Positions 1-7,083 of a stretch of DNA of 14,509 nucleotides are shown in pieces. Source of the DNA: CAYFJO01 sp964343305. GTDB lineage: Bacteria > Planctomycetota > Planctomycetia > Pirellulales > Pirellulaceae. The notes beneath the pieces were generated by a model. It was not told where the DNA came from. It ran no database searches and worked only from the letters and a program-made list of their open reading frames with translations. Numbering within the stretch: the stretch's first letter is position 1; each line of letters opens with the position of its first letter. The position numbers and the translations under genes are program-made. The stretch covers positions 1 to 14,509 of the forward strand of contig CAYFJO010000276.1 in NCBI GenBank assembly GCA_964343305.1, read 5' to 3'.

Positions 1-117
1 GTTTTTCATTACTTTCGCTGGTATTATCTTCATCATCATCATTATAGGATAAGCATATTTCTTACCATTGATATCATTTGTTTCATGGCATTGCGATGGA
101 GAACCCTGTAACTGGCG
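1..117. other. AT-rich segment with no recognisable gene, abutting a truncated hydrolase
   Basis: Roughly 30% of the first 90 bases are G or C, while the DNA from about position 110 onward is clearly GC-rich. The segment includes a short ATC/TCA trinucleotide run near 31-42. One frame encodes a short hydrophobic stretch (FFITFAGIIFIIIIIG, positions 2-49) followed by a stop, which could be the tail of a membrane protein but is too short to identify. Frame 1 is open from 1 to 108 and then meets TAA at 109-111. None of the frames looks like the missing N-terminus of the hydrolase that follows. It may be a rearrangement junction or a chimeric or low-quality contig end. Confidence 0.5.
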
Positions 118-129
118 TGTGACAATATC

Positions 130-552
130 ATGCGGCGGCCGGAAGTGGCACCCTGGGGGTGTGCTCAAGGGGCGCAAAGACCCGCACGCGTGTCTTGTGC
201 ACACCCCTGGGGGGTTGTCACACAGCGCGGCGCGGAGGTGCTCTTCCTGCCAATCATGGGAGATCCTCGCGCCGTCGGAGATCATGCACATGAAAACTGG
301 CGTCGCATCATGCAGGTTCGAGCGATGGACAATCACGTCTGGTTCGTCGTGTGCCAGAACAAAGGCGAGTGGGGCATGATCGTGCGGCCCGACGGAGAAA
401 TCGCGGCCGAAGTCGATCCGGCGACTGGCATTGCCACGGCGGAAATCGATCTAGACTTGCGATTCAATTCGTGGATCGGTTCCGATTTTGAAAACCGCTA
501 CTGGGGCGAACGTCGCCCGCATCTGTATGGCCGTTTGGTTGAAGACCTATGA
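130..552 (+). CDS. N-terminally truncated carbon-nitrogen hydrolase (nitrilase superfamily) remnant
   Basis: From about residue 33 of the 140-residue ORF the protein reads like the C-terminal part of nitrilase-family amidohydrolases: a GAEVLFLP strand, HENWRRIMQVRAMDNHVWFVV (the conserved 'RA-x-DN' segment), a GMIVRPDG turn, then ATAEIDLD and a YWGERRPHLYG tail. These enzymes normally use a Glu-Lys-Cys triad and hydrolyse amides, carbamoyl groups or nitriles. The codons just before the ATG (118-129) read C-D-N-I and lead into M-R-R-P-E-V-A. This resembles the catalytic-cysteine/Pro-Glu motif, so homology may start near 118, but a TAA at 109-111 closes this frame and the Glu and Lys parts are absent. 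The full family length is about 260-300 residues, so this is under half. Extra sequence near 148-213 interrupts the segment after Pro-Glu-Val. It ends at TGA 550-552, just upstream of the Kelch gene. The family call is good; activity is very unlikely. Confidence 0.72.
   Translation: MRRPEVAPWGCAQGAQRPARVSCAHPWGVVTQRGAEVLFLPIMGDPRAVGDHAHENWRRIMQVRAMDNHVWFVVCQNKGEWGMIVRPDGEIAAEVDPATGIATAEIDLDLRFNSWIGSDFENRYWGERRPHLYGRLVEDL
156..207. repeat. Imperfect inverted repeat (13 of 14 bp) inside the hydrolase remnant
   Basis: The left arm 156-169 reads GGGGTGTGCTCAAG and the right arm 194-207 is the reverse complement of GGGGTGTGCACAAG, with one mismatch and a 24-base loop (170-193). The loop contains the palindrome CACGCGTG (185-192). 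A 9-base direct repeat CCCTGGGGG occurs at 151-159 and again at 205-213, exactly 54 bases apart, so the reading frame is kept. A Pro-Trp-Gly tripeptide is consequently encoded twice. The arrangement looks like a small palindromic insertion with a duplicated edge. Its identity is unknown to me. Confidence 0.6.
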
Positions 553-608
553 TTTACACAAGTACTGCTGTCTCGGTGTGTCCTGTTCTGCCTGTTCGGA
601 TTCCACCC

Positions 609-2768
609 ATGAATCATTACAAATGGACGTTTGTCGCCGCGCTGGTTGCTTGGACCGTCAGTATTGGTTTGGGGCATGAGCCTGCGCACGCGCAACCTGC
701 GCAGCGGCCCTATCGTTTGAATAGTGTGGATTTGAAGCAACAGATCATTTGGGGCGCGGAATGTCGCCAGCCGGAAGGGAGCGGGCTGTCGTTCGGCGGG
801 CAGGATCAAGATTCGGATGATGGTCGGCCGCATACGCGTTTGCTCGTTGATGGCCAGTGGCGGGCTATTCATCGAGAACTGCGACAGAACAACCCAGTCC
901 AAACATTGCACGAGCAGGTCTTGCAACTGAGCCGTGATGCAAAGAGCACGTTGGCCCATGCTCGAGCGATTTACTTCAAGGGACTATCCGTCAAAGACGA
1001 GGGCGCGCGAATCAAGAGAGAAGTCGTACCAGGTTTGGCGAAACTTGCGAAAGCGATCGACACGATCGTCCCGAATCTGCCAGTTGATCTGCCCGACAGA
1101 TACGCGCTCGATCAGGCCTGCGCTGCTGGACTTTATTTGCAGAATGTCAGGAGGAACTGGCCGGTGATCGAAAGCGGAATTCGTGCTCGCTTTTTGCAAC
1201 GTTTACATCGCGTGCAAATTCAGCTTGAAGTGGCCGCCGAAACACTCGATGCCGAGCCGCCGCCGCGGGCAATGAATTGCGGCACCGCGAGATTGCCCAA
1301 TCGACAGTCGGGTCCGGCGGGCGAATCACTCATTTACGATGCGAAGACAAAACTCTACGTACTCTTCGGCGGTGATCATCTCGACTATCTGACCAACGAC
1401 ACTTGGGTTTTTGATGCGCAAAAGCGTCGCTGGTTTCAGCGGCATCCCGCCGCCGCACCGCCACCACGCGCCAATCATCGCCTCGAAACCACCGGGAATG
1501 GCGTCATTCGGATGACAGGCGGCTACACGTATTCGTCAAACACGGACTATGTCGGTGGACAATATGTTGACCTCAACGACGGCGAGTGGCTTTACGACAT
1601 CGAAAAGAATCAGTGGAGTGGCGGAAAACTCGTCGCGTCTGATTCACGTGTATATCGTTCCGGGCCATTCCATCCCAATTACTATTTGCAAGGACCGAAG
1701 CCGGTTGCCGCCAAGTTTGAAGCGTGGCTGCGAGACCTTCCAGCTAACGAATGGGTGTCAACCGAACCGCCGCATCTTCCACGGTTGAATCGCGATTGGG
1801 GAACCGCTCGGATTGACCCGGATCGTGACATGATGTTGCGTTGGAGCGGCGGACATTCGGCTCATGGCGGCACCGACGTGTTGCACTTTCACTTCTCGAC
1901 AAACCGATGGGAACTGCCTTTTCCTGTCGAGTTTCCCCTCGGACAACTCTACAGCAACACCAGTTATCCCAATGGCTTCAATTTCAACTTGCGGCCGTGG
2001 ATGACGGGTCACACCTACCAAAACTACGACTACGATCCGCCGAGCAAAAAGATGATCAAGGCGGGACGCCCGCGACACTTCTATGTTTACGATCCCGATC
2101 TGGGCGACTGGATTGGCCGCGGCAAGAAACCGGACGCGATGCAATACAACAGTTGTTTCTACACGCTAACCCTCACGGCGACACCGCACGGCGTGATTTG
2201 TTGGGACAAGAACGGCCGAGTTCATCGGTACGACCACAACGATGGCAAGTGGATCGAGCTGGAACTCGTTGGCGACAATCTGCCTGGAGCTTACGTTGAC
2301 AATTCATCAATCACGTACGACTCGAAGCGCGATCGAGTGTTGATGGTCAACACGCTCGGCTACCGGAAACCGTTTGACGGGCAAGTCTGGGCTCTGGATC
2401 TCAAGACGAACAAAGTAACGGGACTGTCGCCCAAAAGTCGCGATCACGCCAAGCGGTTTGCCAACATCGACAAGAGTTGCTACGACGCCGCAAGTGACTT
2501 GCTTCTGATGGGAACTTACTTGCAGGACGCTGGAGAACATACTCCAACACCGGCCTACGATTGCGCGAAGAACCAGTGGATCACACTGGATCTCAAATAC
2601 TCGACGGGCGAGCGTTATGGAAGAACGACGCGTGCATTTCCCCACACCCGATCGGACGGTCTCATGTTTGATTCCCGCCGAAAGCTGATTTGGGGAACGA
2701 ATACCAATGGCAAGGTCTACGCACTTCGCCTGGACCTCGACCACGCCAATGCCAAACGGCTAGAGTGA
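609..2768 (+). CDS. Secreted Kelch-type beta-propeller protein
   Basis: I chose the ATG at 609 rather than 549 because it begins directly with a Sec signal peptide (MNHYKWTFVAALVAWTVSIG, then AHA-Q near residue 29), giving 719 residues. The 549 start only adds 20 unpromising residues, although it would overlap the previous stop. Residues ~90-215 form a largely helical charged region. From ~240 there are Kelch/galactose-oxidase-like blades: a small residue-rich strand, then FGG, TGG or SGGH, then a 'W-x-[YF]D-x(6)-W' segment. Examples are LFGGDHLDY with NDTWVFDAQKRRW (~251-275), MTGGYTYSS with EWLYDIEKNQW (~302-336), RWSGGHSAHGG (~411-421), FYVYDPDLGDW (~491-501), VWALDLKTNKV (~593-603) and AYDCAKNQW (~649-657). 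Such propellers bind glycans or proteins, and some are oxidases. I see no evident copper-oxidase Cys-Tyr signature, so the function is open. It sits 36 bases upstream of the deacetylase gene and is probably co-transcribed with it. Confidence 0.78.
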   Translation: MNHYKWTFVAALVAWTVSIGLGHEPAHAQPAQRPYRLNSVDLKQQIIWGAECRQPEGSGLSFGGQDQDSDDGRPHTRLLVDGQWRAIHRELRQNNPVQTLHEQVLQLSRDAKSTLAHARAIYFKGLSVKDEGARIKREVVPGLAKLAKAIDTIVPNLPVDLPDRYALDQACAAGLYLQNVRRNWPVIESGIRARFLQRLHRVQIQLEVAAETLDAEPPPRAMNCGTARLPNRQSGPAGESLIYDAKTKLYVLFGGDHLDYLTNDTWVFDAQKRRWFQRHPAAAPPPRANHRLETTGNGVIRMTGGYTYSSNTDYVGGQYVDLNDGEWLYDIEKNQWSGGKLVASDSRVYRSGPFHPNYYLQGPKPVAAKFEAWLRDLPANEWVSTEPPHLPRLNRDWGTARIDPDRDMMLRWSGGHSAHGGTDVLHFHFSTNRWELPFPVEFPLGQLYSNTSYPNGFNFNLRPWMTGHTYQNYDYDPPSKKMIKAGRPRHFYVYDPDLGDWIGRGKKPDAMQYNSCFYTLTLTATPHGVICWDKNGRVHRYDHNDGKWIELELVGDNLPGAYVDNSSITYDSKRDRVLMVNTLGYRKPFDGQVWALDLKTNKVTGLSPKSRDHAKRFANIDKSCYDAASDLLLMGTYLQDAGEHTPTPAYDCAKNQWITLDLKYSTGERYGRTTRAFPHTRSDGLMFDSRRKLIWGTNTNGKVYALRLDLDHANAKRLE

Positions 2769-2804
2769 CTAGCATCCGTGCAGCGTTCAAAAGGAGTTTT
2801 CGCC

Positions 2805-3971
2805 GTGTATGATTTGCTGCTGAAGAACGGGACAATCGTCGATCCGACGACGAATACGAACAAGGTCGCTGATCTGGCAATATCGGGCTCGCAAATCACT
2901 GCGGTTCTCGATGCGAACAGCGAGACTTATTCGCGACGCGTGCTGGATGTTACCGGGCATTACGTGATGCCGGGGTTCATTGATTTGCACGTACACGTTT
3001 TCTCCGGCGTCACCCATTATGGCGTCGATGTTGATCCGACGTGCTTGGGGCGCGGTGTAACGACGGCACTCGATGCCGGGTCATCCGGTGCCTTGACGTT
3101 TCCAGGCTTTCGTCAGTTTGTCATTGATGTCTCGCAAACTCGAATGTTCGCGATGCTGAACATCTCGGCGCTGGGTCTGGTTCCCAACGCCATCTCTGGC
3201 GTTGAAATGGGGGAACTCGAAGACTTGCGATATGTCGATGTCAAGGAAGCGACTCGCGTGATTGAAGCCAACCGCGACAAGATCCTCGGTATCAAGATTC
3301 GACTGTCCGATAATCTGGCAGCGGGCGGCCAGAACGAAATGCCGGCGTTGTTGCGAGCGCGCGAGGCGGCGGACGCGGTTGGGCTACCGGTGATGATTCA
3401 CACGCCGCTGTCAAGTCTCTCGATGCAACAAATCCTCAACGAGTTGCGGCCCGGCGATGTTCTCACGCATTCCTTTCACGGTCATCGTTGCGGCATTCTC
3501 GATTCGGACATGAACGTTCTGCCAGAGATTCGCAAGAAGGTCGACGAAGGTTTGCTCTTGGACATCGGCCACGGCCAAGGCAGTTTTACCTTTGAAGTTG
3601 CGCGTTCCGCGATGAGTCAAGGCGTACTCCCACACACGATCAGTAGCGACTTGCACGCCTACAACCTGAACGGTCCAGTTTTCGATCTTGTCACGACGAT
3701 CAACAAATTCCTGCATCTTGGCATGGACCTGGACGAGGCGATTCGCCGCGTCACAACGATCCCAGCCCAATTTCTCAAAATGGAATCCGAAATCGGCACG
3801 CTGCAACCAGGCGCCGTCGCGGACATTGTGGTAACAGAAATGATGGAAGGCTCGTTCGAGTTTACCGACGCCTTCGGAGAAACAGAAACAGGCGGCTACC
3901 AACTTGAACCGAGATACATCTTTCGCGCCGGCCGGCAAGTCGGTGTCGTTCCAAAGCCTGAGCGTGGGTAA
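2805..3971 (+). CDS. Amidohydrolase/deacetylase family metallohydrolase (dihydroorotase-like, Atu3266/EF_0837 type)
   Basis: This is a cytoplasmic amidohydrolase-superfamily enzyme of 388 residues. The GTG at 2805 is preferred over an in-frame GTG at 2778, because AAGGAG at about 2791-2796 lies just upstream and the protein then opens with YDLLLKNGTIVDP, the typical N-terminal beta-sandwich start. The metal-site residues are all visible: His62 and His64 in GFIDLHVH, the probable carboxylated Lys164 in GIKIRLS, His199 in MIHT, His222 in THSFHG, and the catalytic Asp282 in ISSDLHAY. GTLQPGAVADIVV (~331-343) is the usual return to the N-terminal domain. The closest characterised group I recognise is the deacetylases that act on acetylated hydroxy acids or N-acyl amino acids, rather than true dihydroorotase. 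There is no signal peptide, unlike its neighbours, so it would act on an imported product. The superfamily is secure; the substrate is inferred. Confidence 0.85.
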   Translation: MYDLLLKNGTIVDPTTNTNKVADLAISGSQITAVLDANSETYSRRVLDVTGHYVMPGFIDLHVHVFSGVTHYGVDVDPTCLGRGVTTALDAGSSGALTFPGFRQFVIDVSQTRMFAMLNISALGLVPNAISGVEMGELEDLRYVDVKEATRVIEANRDKILGIKIRLSDNLAAGGQNEMPALLRAREAADAVGLPVMIHTPLSSLSMQQILNELRPGDVLTHSFHGHRCGILDSDMNVLPEIRKKVDEGLLLDIGHGQGSFTFEVARSAMSQGVLPHTISSDLHAYNLNGPVFDLVTTINKFLHLGMDLDEAIRRVTTIPAQFLKMESEIGTLQPGAVADIVVTEMMEGSFEFTDAFGETETGGYQLEPRYIFRAGRQVGVVPKPERG

Positions 3972-4023
3972 GCAATCGACGTTCGACGCCGGATTCCGAT
4001 GTTTGCGGGCATGATCCGCAGAG

Positions 4024-5691
4024 CTATTCCTCAAGCGGGATGATTGGCAGAACAAGGTGAGACGGACGTTTGGTGTCGTGGAAAATTGTCTGATGAGCGA
4101 CGCGAGTTTCTTTATCAGTTGCTGAGTCGTTGCCGGTGTTGGTGTTGCGGTCCCACAATGGGAATCTGCTGCTCGAAAGATGCACACGGATCTTGTGTCC
4201 CTTGCGGAAAACTCGTGCCGTCGGTAACAACTTCAGCGTGTATTCATATACCTGGTTCGGCTTGAGAAGTTTGGGTGCAGTCCAAATCGACTCGCGGAAA
4301 CGCGCCCGCATAATGCCCTCAGTTACATTCATGGCCTTGCCGTCTGGTTGAACGTCGAAAAGCACGGCGGTGAAGTCGGTATCTCTGGCATCTGTGGCTG
4401 CGTACAGCTTCATCGTCACTGGGCCGATTGCTTCCACGTCTTCCTCAAGCGCCGCCGTCGTGAAAATCAACACGTCCGCTCTATCCTCAACGCTGCGTTG
4501 GTCGAATGATCCTTCACGAAGGACCGCGCCGGAACTGAGCGTCTTGTTGATTCCTCGATGGTTGGCGTTGCCGCCGATGCTGGGGACGGGATTGCGCGGG
4601 TCGTAATCGAATCGAGTCGGGGACTCATCGTCCGGCAGTTTGGTGTCGAGCGTTCCGGTGCGAGAACCATCCTGGTTGTGCAGATAGAACTTGGTCGGCC
4701 GCATGCCATCGGGCGGCCATTGATCGTAGTACCGGTCCTTGTTGATCCCCTGGACGAAAATGCGAACGGGCTTCTGCTTCTCGATGCCGTTGTCTTTTCC
4801 CTTGATGACCCAGTCCAACCAGCGAATCGATTCCGACAAGGACATTTGCGAGTGCCCACCGTTACTGATCCAAACGCGGATCTCGGGCGTGTGCCCGAGG
4901 TCGCGCAGACGGTTGTAGTAATCAAGCGAAGCGCCTGGGTAGTAGTCCCACCAACCGGCGTAGATGTACACGGGGATCTTGATCCGCTTGTACTTGTCGC
5001 GCATGCCGATATGAGCCCAATACTTGTCGTACCTGTCGTGCGAAACATACTCGTTCCAGAGTGTGTTCTCTCGGCCGCCAATTGCCTTATCCATGTCGAT
5101 CAGCGGCAAGTACATGTAGTTCTCGTGCGTAGCTTGGCTCTTGTTGAACGCGCGGCTGATCGCGGTCATGGACAAGTTCATAGCTCCATGCGCCCGATAA
5201 GCGCGCGACCAAAAGTCTGGATTGATGACGCTTGGAATGATTGCCTTCAAGTGCGGCGGTGGTCCCGGATCTCCGCATGCCGCAGCAAGCCATTGAGTCG
5301 CGCCCCAATAGGAAGGTCCGAACATTGCGACTTTGCCATCACACCACGGCTGCCTGGCAATCCACTCAATCGTGTCATAGCCATCCACGTCATCCGCAAA
5401 GAAGCGCGCGTTGCCAGAGATTCCATGTGGATCCGGCCCGGAACGAACGCCTTGAGAGACGTAAACGTACCCAGCTTTCGTGAAAGTGTCGGCGCCACTG
5501 GTTGTGATTCCATATCCCTTCTTTAAAACGGCGGGCCATGGCCCCTTTCCGGTAGGTGTCTTGAAGTACGTCTTGATCGTCACATCATCACGCATGCGCA
5601 CCATTTCGCTCTGTTCGTCACAGACACACCACCGGCCGATGGCCAACACCAACGCAAACGAAGCAAAAGCAAAAAAGGATGTCTTTTTCAT
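4024..5691 (-). CDS. Secreted CocE/NonD family hydrolase (X-Pro dipeptidyl-peptidase S15-like)
   Basis: This alpha/beta hydrolase has 555 residues when started at the ATG at 5691, which opens with a signal peptide (MKKTSFFAFASFALVLAIG). The in-frame ATG at 5727 would add 12 polar residues in front of it. The N-terminal catalytic domain shows VRMRDDVTIKTYFKTP and the 'GYDTIEWIARQPWCDGKVAMFG' region. The nucleophile elbow GPSYWG gives Ser127, YAGWWD gives Asp249 and NGGHSQ gives His280, a Ser-Asp-His triad with the usual spacing of CocE-like enzymes. The C-terminal third (~385-550) is the jelly-roll PepX_C domain: 'ADVLIFTTAALEEDVEAIGP', DTDFTAVLFDV and HKIRVHLSSSRFPLWDRN. Family members cleave ester bonds (cocaine esterase, glutaryl acylases) or X-Pro peptides, and the substrate cannot be read here. 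It is convergent with the deacetylase, with about 50 bases between their stops, and divergent from the gene at 5836. Confidence 0.87.
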   Translation of the reverse strand: MKKTSFFAFASFALVLAIGRWCVCDEQSEMVRMRDDVTIKTYFKTPTGKGPWPAVLKKGYGITTSGADTFTKAGYVYVSQGVRSGPDPHGISGNARFFADDVDGYDTIEWIARQPWCDGKVAMFGPSYWGATQWLAAACGDPGPPPHLKAIIPSVINPDFWSRAYRAHGAMNLSMTAISRAFNKSQATHENYMYLPLIDMDKAIGGRENTLWNEYVSHDRYDKYWAHIGMRDKYKRIKIPVYIYAGWWDYYPGASLDYYNRLRDLGHTPEIRVWISNGGHSQMSLSESIRWLDWVIKGKDNGIEKQKPVRIFVQGINKDRYYDQWPPDGMRPTKFYLHNQDGSRTGTLDTKLPDDESPTRFDYDPRNPVPSIGGNANHRGINKTLSSGAVLREGSFDQRSVEDRADVLIFTTAALEEDVEAIGPVTMKLYAATDARDTDFTAVLFDVQPDGKAMNVTEGIMRARFRESIWTAPKLLKPNQVYEYTLKLLPTARVFRKGHKIRVHLSSSRFPLWDRNTNTGNDSATDKETRVAHQTIFHDTKRPSHLVLPIIPLEE

Positions 5692-5835
5692 AGGTGGCGA
5701 AGAGCCAAACTCGATTCGGCGAGTCAAGCTACACTTTGGAGACTACTGTTGGCAGGTTCGTCGTTCTTGAGTCATGTTAAACTGTTGTGGATTGCCCGAC
5801 AAATTTCGCACCACGCGGCGCAGCGAAAGTAAATC
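5692..5835. promoter_or_regulatory. Divergent intergenic region serving the CocE-like and beta-sandwich genes
   Basis: Because the two flanking genes point away from each other, this 144-base gap must hold both promoters. I could not find a convincing -35/-10 pair on either strand. A short inverted repeat, ACTCG at 5709-5713 and CGAGT at 5720-5724, lies just ahead of the CocE-like start. Neither gene has a strong purine-rich ribosome-binding site: TAGGTGGCG (read on the plus strand) precedes the minus-strand start, and AGCGAAAGTAAATC precedes the plus-strand start. Confidence 0.35.
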
Positions 5836-7083
5836 ATGCACCAACTTTCCAACAAATTGATAACAGGTCTGTTACTCTGTCTACATTGCTGCTGTTCGTT
5901 GTTTGCAGAAGAGCCAGTGGTTGGGCGAAAGGTTGACGAAACGACGTCGCAAACTCTTCACTTCGAGGCGCGAGAAACGGCAGGAATCCGGCGAAGAAGC
6001 GATGTCGTTAGCGCTCGGCTCGCGCTTCCGTCGCCCGTTTCACCTAAGACAAAGTTTCGCATTGTTCACAATAAAAAACAGATCGTGGGTCAATTGCGGC
6101 CAGTCAAAAACCAATCCGGCGAAATCACGGCAATCGACATCGATTTCATCGACCACTTTGCGCCGCTAGAAGCCCGCAAATACGAACTTCAGTTCGGACC
6201 GCAAGTGGATCCAGTAGACGAACCCAACACCGGCTTCGAACTGCGCGAAACCGAAGAGGCGTTTCATATTTCAAACCGTGGCCGCATCGAGTGGACGGTG
6301 CGCAAAGACCTCAAGGGTTTGTTGCGATTTCGACGCAATCCAGACGTCGAGTACGTTCACGCCGATTCAGCCGGTCTTGTATTCCGCACGCGCGACGGCA
6401 AGTCGAAAGGACTGGCCGATCGTAAACCGACGTCCGTCCGAGTTGCTCGAAGCGGCCCCATCGCGTGCTCGCTTCAATTTGATTTCACCGGCTGGCCAAC
6501 CGGCAGCGACAGCAAAGTGGACTTGGAATTTGTCCGGACAAAGAGTTGGGTGCGCGCCAACTGGACTGTCGAACGCGGTCGGGGTATCGCTGGCATGGGC
6601 GCGGAGATTCGCTTGGCGCTCGATGGCAAAGAAAAAATGATTGACTTCGGCGCGGACGACTTTGTTTACACAACCGTTCGCGCCGGCGACACCGCCGTCC
6701 TTGATGCGGCGCCGCCGGGCATGCGCAAGACGCGATGGTTTGTGTCGCGTGGCCAGCAAGACTCAATGCAACAGCTCGTCGTCGCGCCGCCGGGTCATGC
6801 CGCTTCGCAAGTCGCTGGGTGGGCACACGTCATGGACGACTCACGTTGCACCGCGATCGCGGTCGGCCAGTTCGCCAAGTCGACACACGACCGCATCGAA
6901 GTCGACGGCAACGGACGATTGCTGATGCACCGCGAGTTCAACAAGCCAACTGATGGGAAGAATCATCCAAAAACAAAGTCCCTCGAATTCTGGATTCATT
7001 TCGTTGGAATGCCAGTTCACTTCGGCGCACGCACCAGCCCACAGGCAATGCGATCGCCGCTACAAATTCGTCAAACAAAATGA
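5836..7083 (+). CDS. Secreted beta-rich protein, possibly related to RIFT-barrel/PcRGLX-type proteins
   Basis: The protein has 415 residues with a signal peptide rich in cysteine (LLLCLHCCCSLFA, then EEP), probably cut after residue ~24. There is no proper lipobox, so I do not call it a lipoprotein. The rest is predicted from its residue pattern to be almost all beta strands. An N-terminal domain (~45-120, 'VVSARLALPSPVSPKTKFRI', KYELQFGP) is followed by a segment of the type 'SVRVARSGPIACSLQFDFTG' (~205-224). That 'SGP-hydrophobic' pattern and the following VDLEFVRTKSWVRANW strand resemble the N-terminal halves of PcRGLX/YetA-like polysaccharide-lyase relatives. I see no catalytic residues that would support lyase activity, and a complete enzyme would be much longer. 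Its stop TGA (7081-7083) overlaps the next ATG, so the two proteins are probably made together. Family assignment is tentative. Confidence 0.5.
   Translation: MHQLSNKLITGLLLCLHCCCSLFAEEPVVGRKVDETTSQTLHFEARETAGIRRRSDVVSARLALPSPVSPKTKFRIVHNKKQIVGQLRPVKNQSGEITAIDIDFIDHFAPLEARKYELQFGPQVDPVDEPNTGFELRETEEAFHISNRGRIEWTVRKDLKGLLRFRRNPDVEYVHADSAGLVFRTRDGKSKGLADRKPTSVRVARSGPIACSLQFDFTGWPTGSDSKVDLEFVRTKSWVRANWTVERGRGIAGMGAEIRLALDGKEKMIDFGADDFVYTTVRAGDTAVLDAAPPGMRKTRWFVSRGQQDSMQQLVVAPPGHAASQVAGWAHVMDDSRCTAIAVGQFAKSTHDRIEVDGNGRLLMHREFNKPTDGKNHPKTKSLEFWIHFVGMPVHFGARTSPQAMRSPLQIRQTK

Noticed and set aside
31..42. ATC/TCA trinucleotide run as a possible microsatellite or CRISPR-like repeat
   Set aside because: There are only about four units, with no spacer-repeat structure.
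4004..4020. TGCGG...CCGCA hairpin between the convergent deacetylase and CocE-like genes
   Set aside because: It has only 5 paired bases and no T-tract on either strand, which is too weak to call a terminator.
3411..4187. Minus-strand open frame of 258 residues at the deacetylase 3' end
   Set aside because: It overlaps both the deacetylase and the CocE-like gene in other frames and has no family features.
4558..5526. Long open frame of 322 residues on the plus strand, opposite the CocE-like gene
   Set aside because: It is antisense to a gene with a full catalytic triad and signal peptide. Its translation shows no domain and only a valine/arginine-rich mirror of the codon bias.
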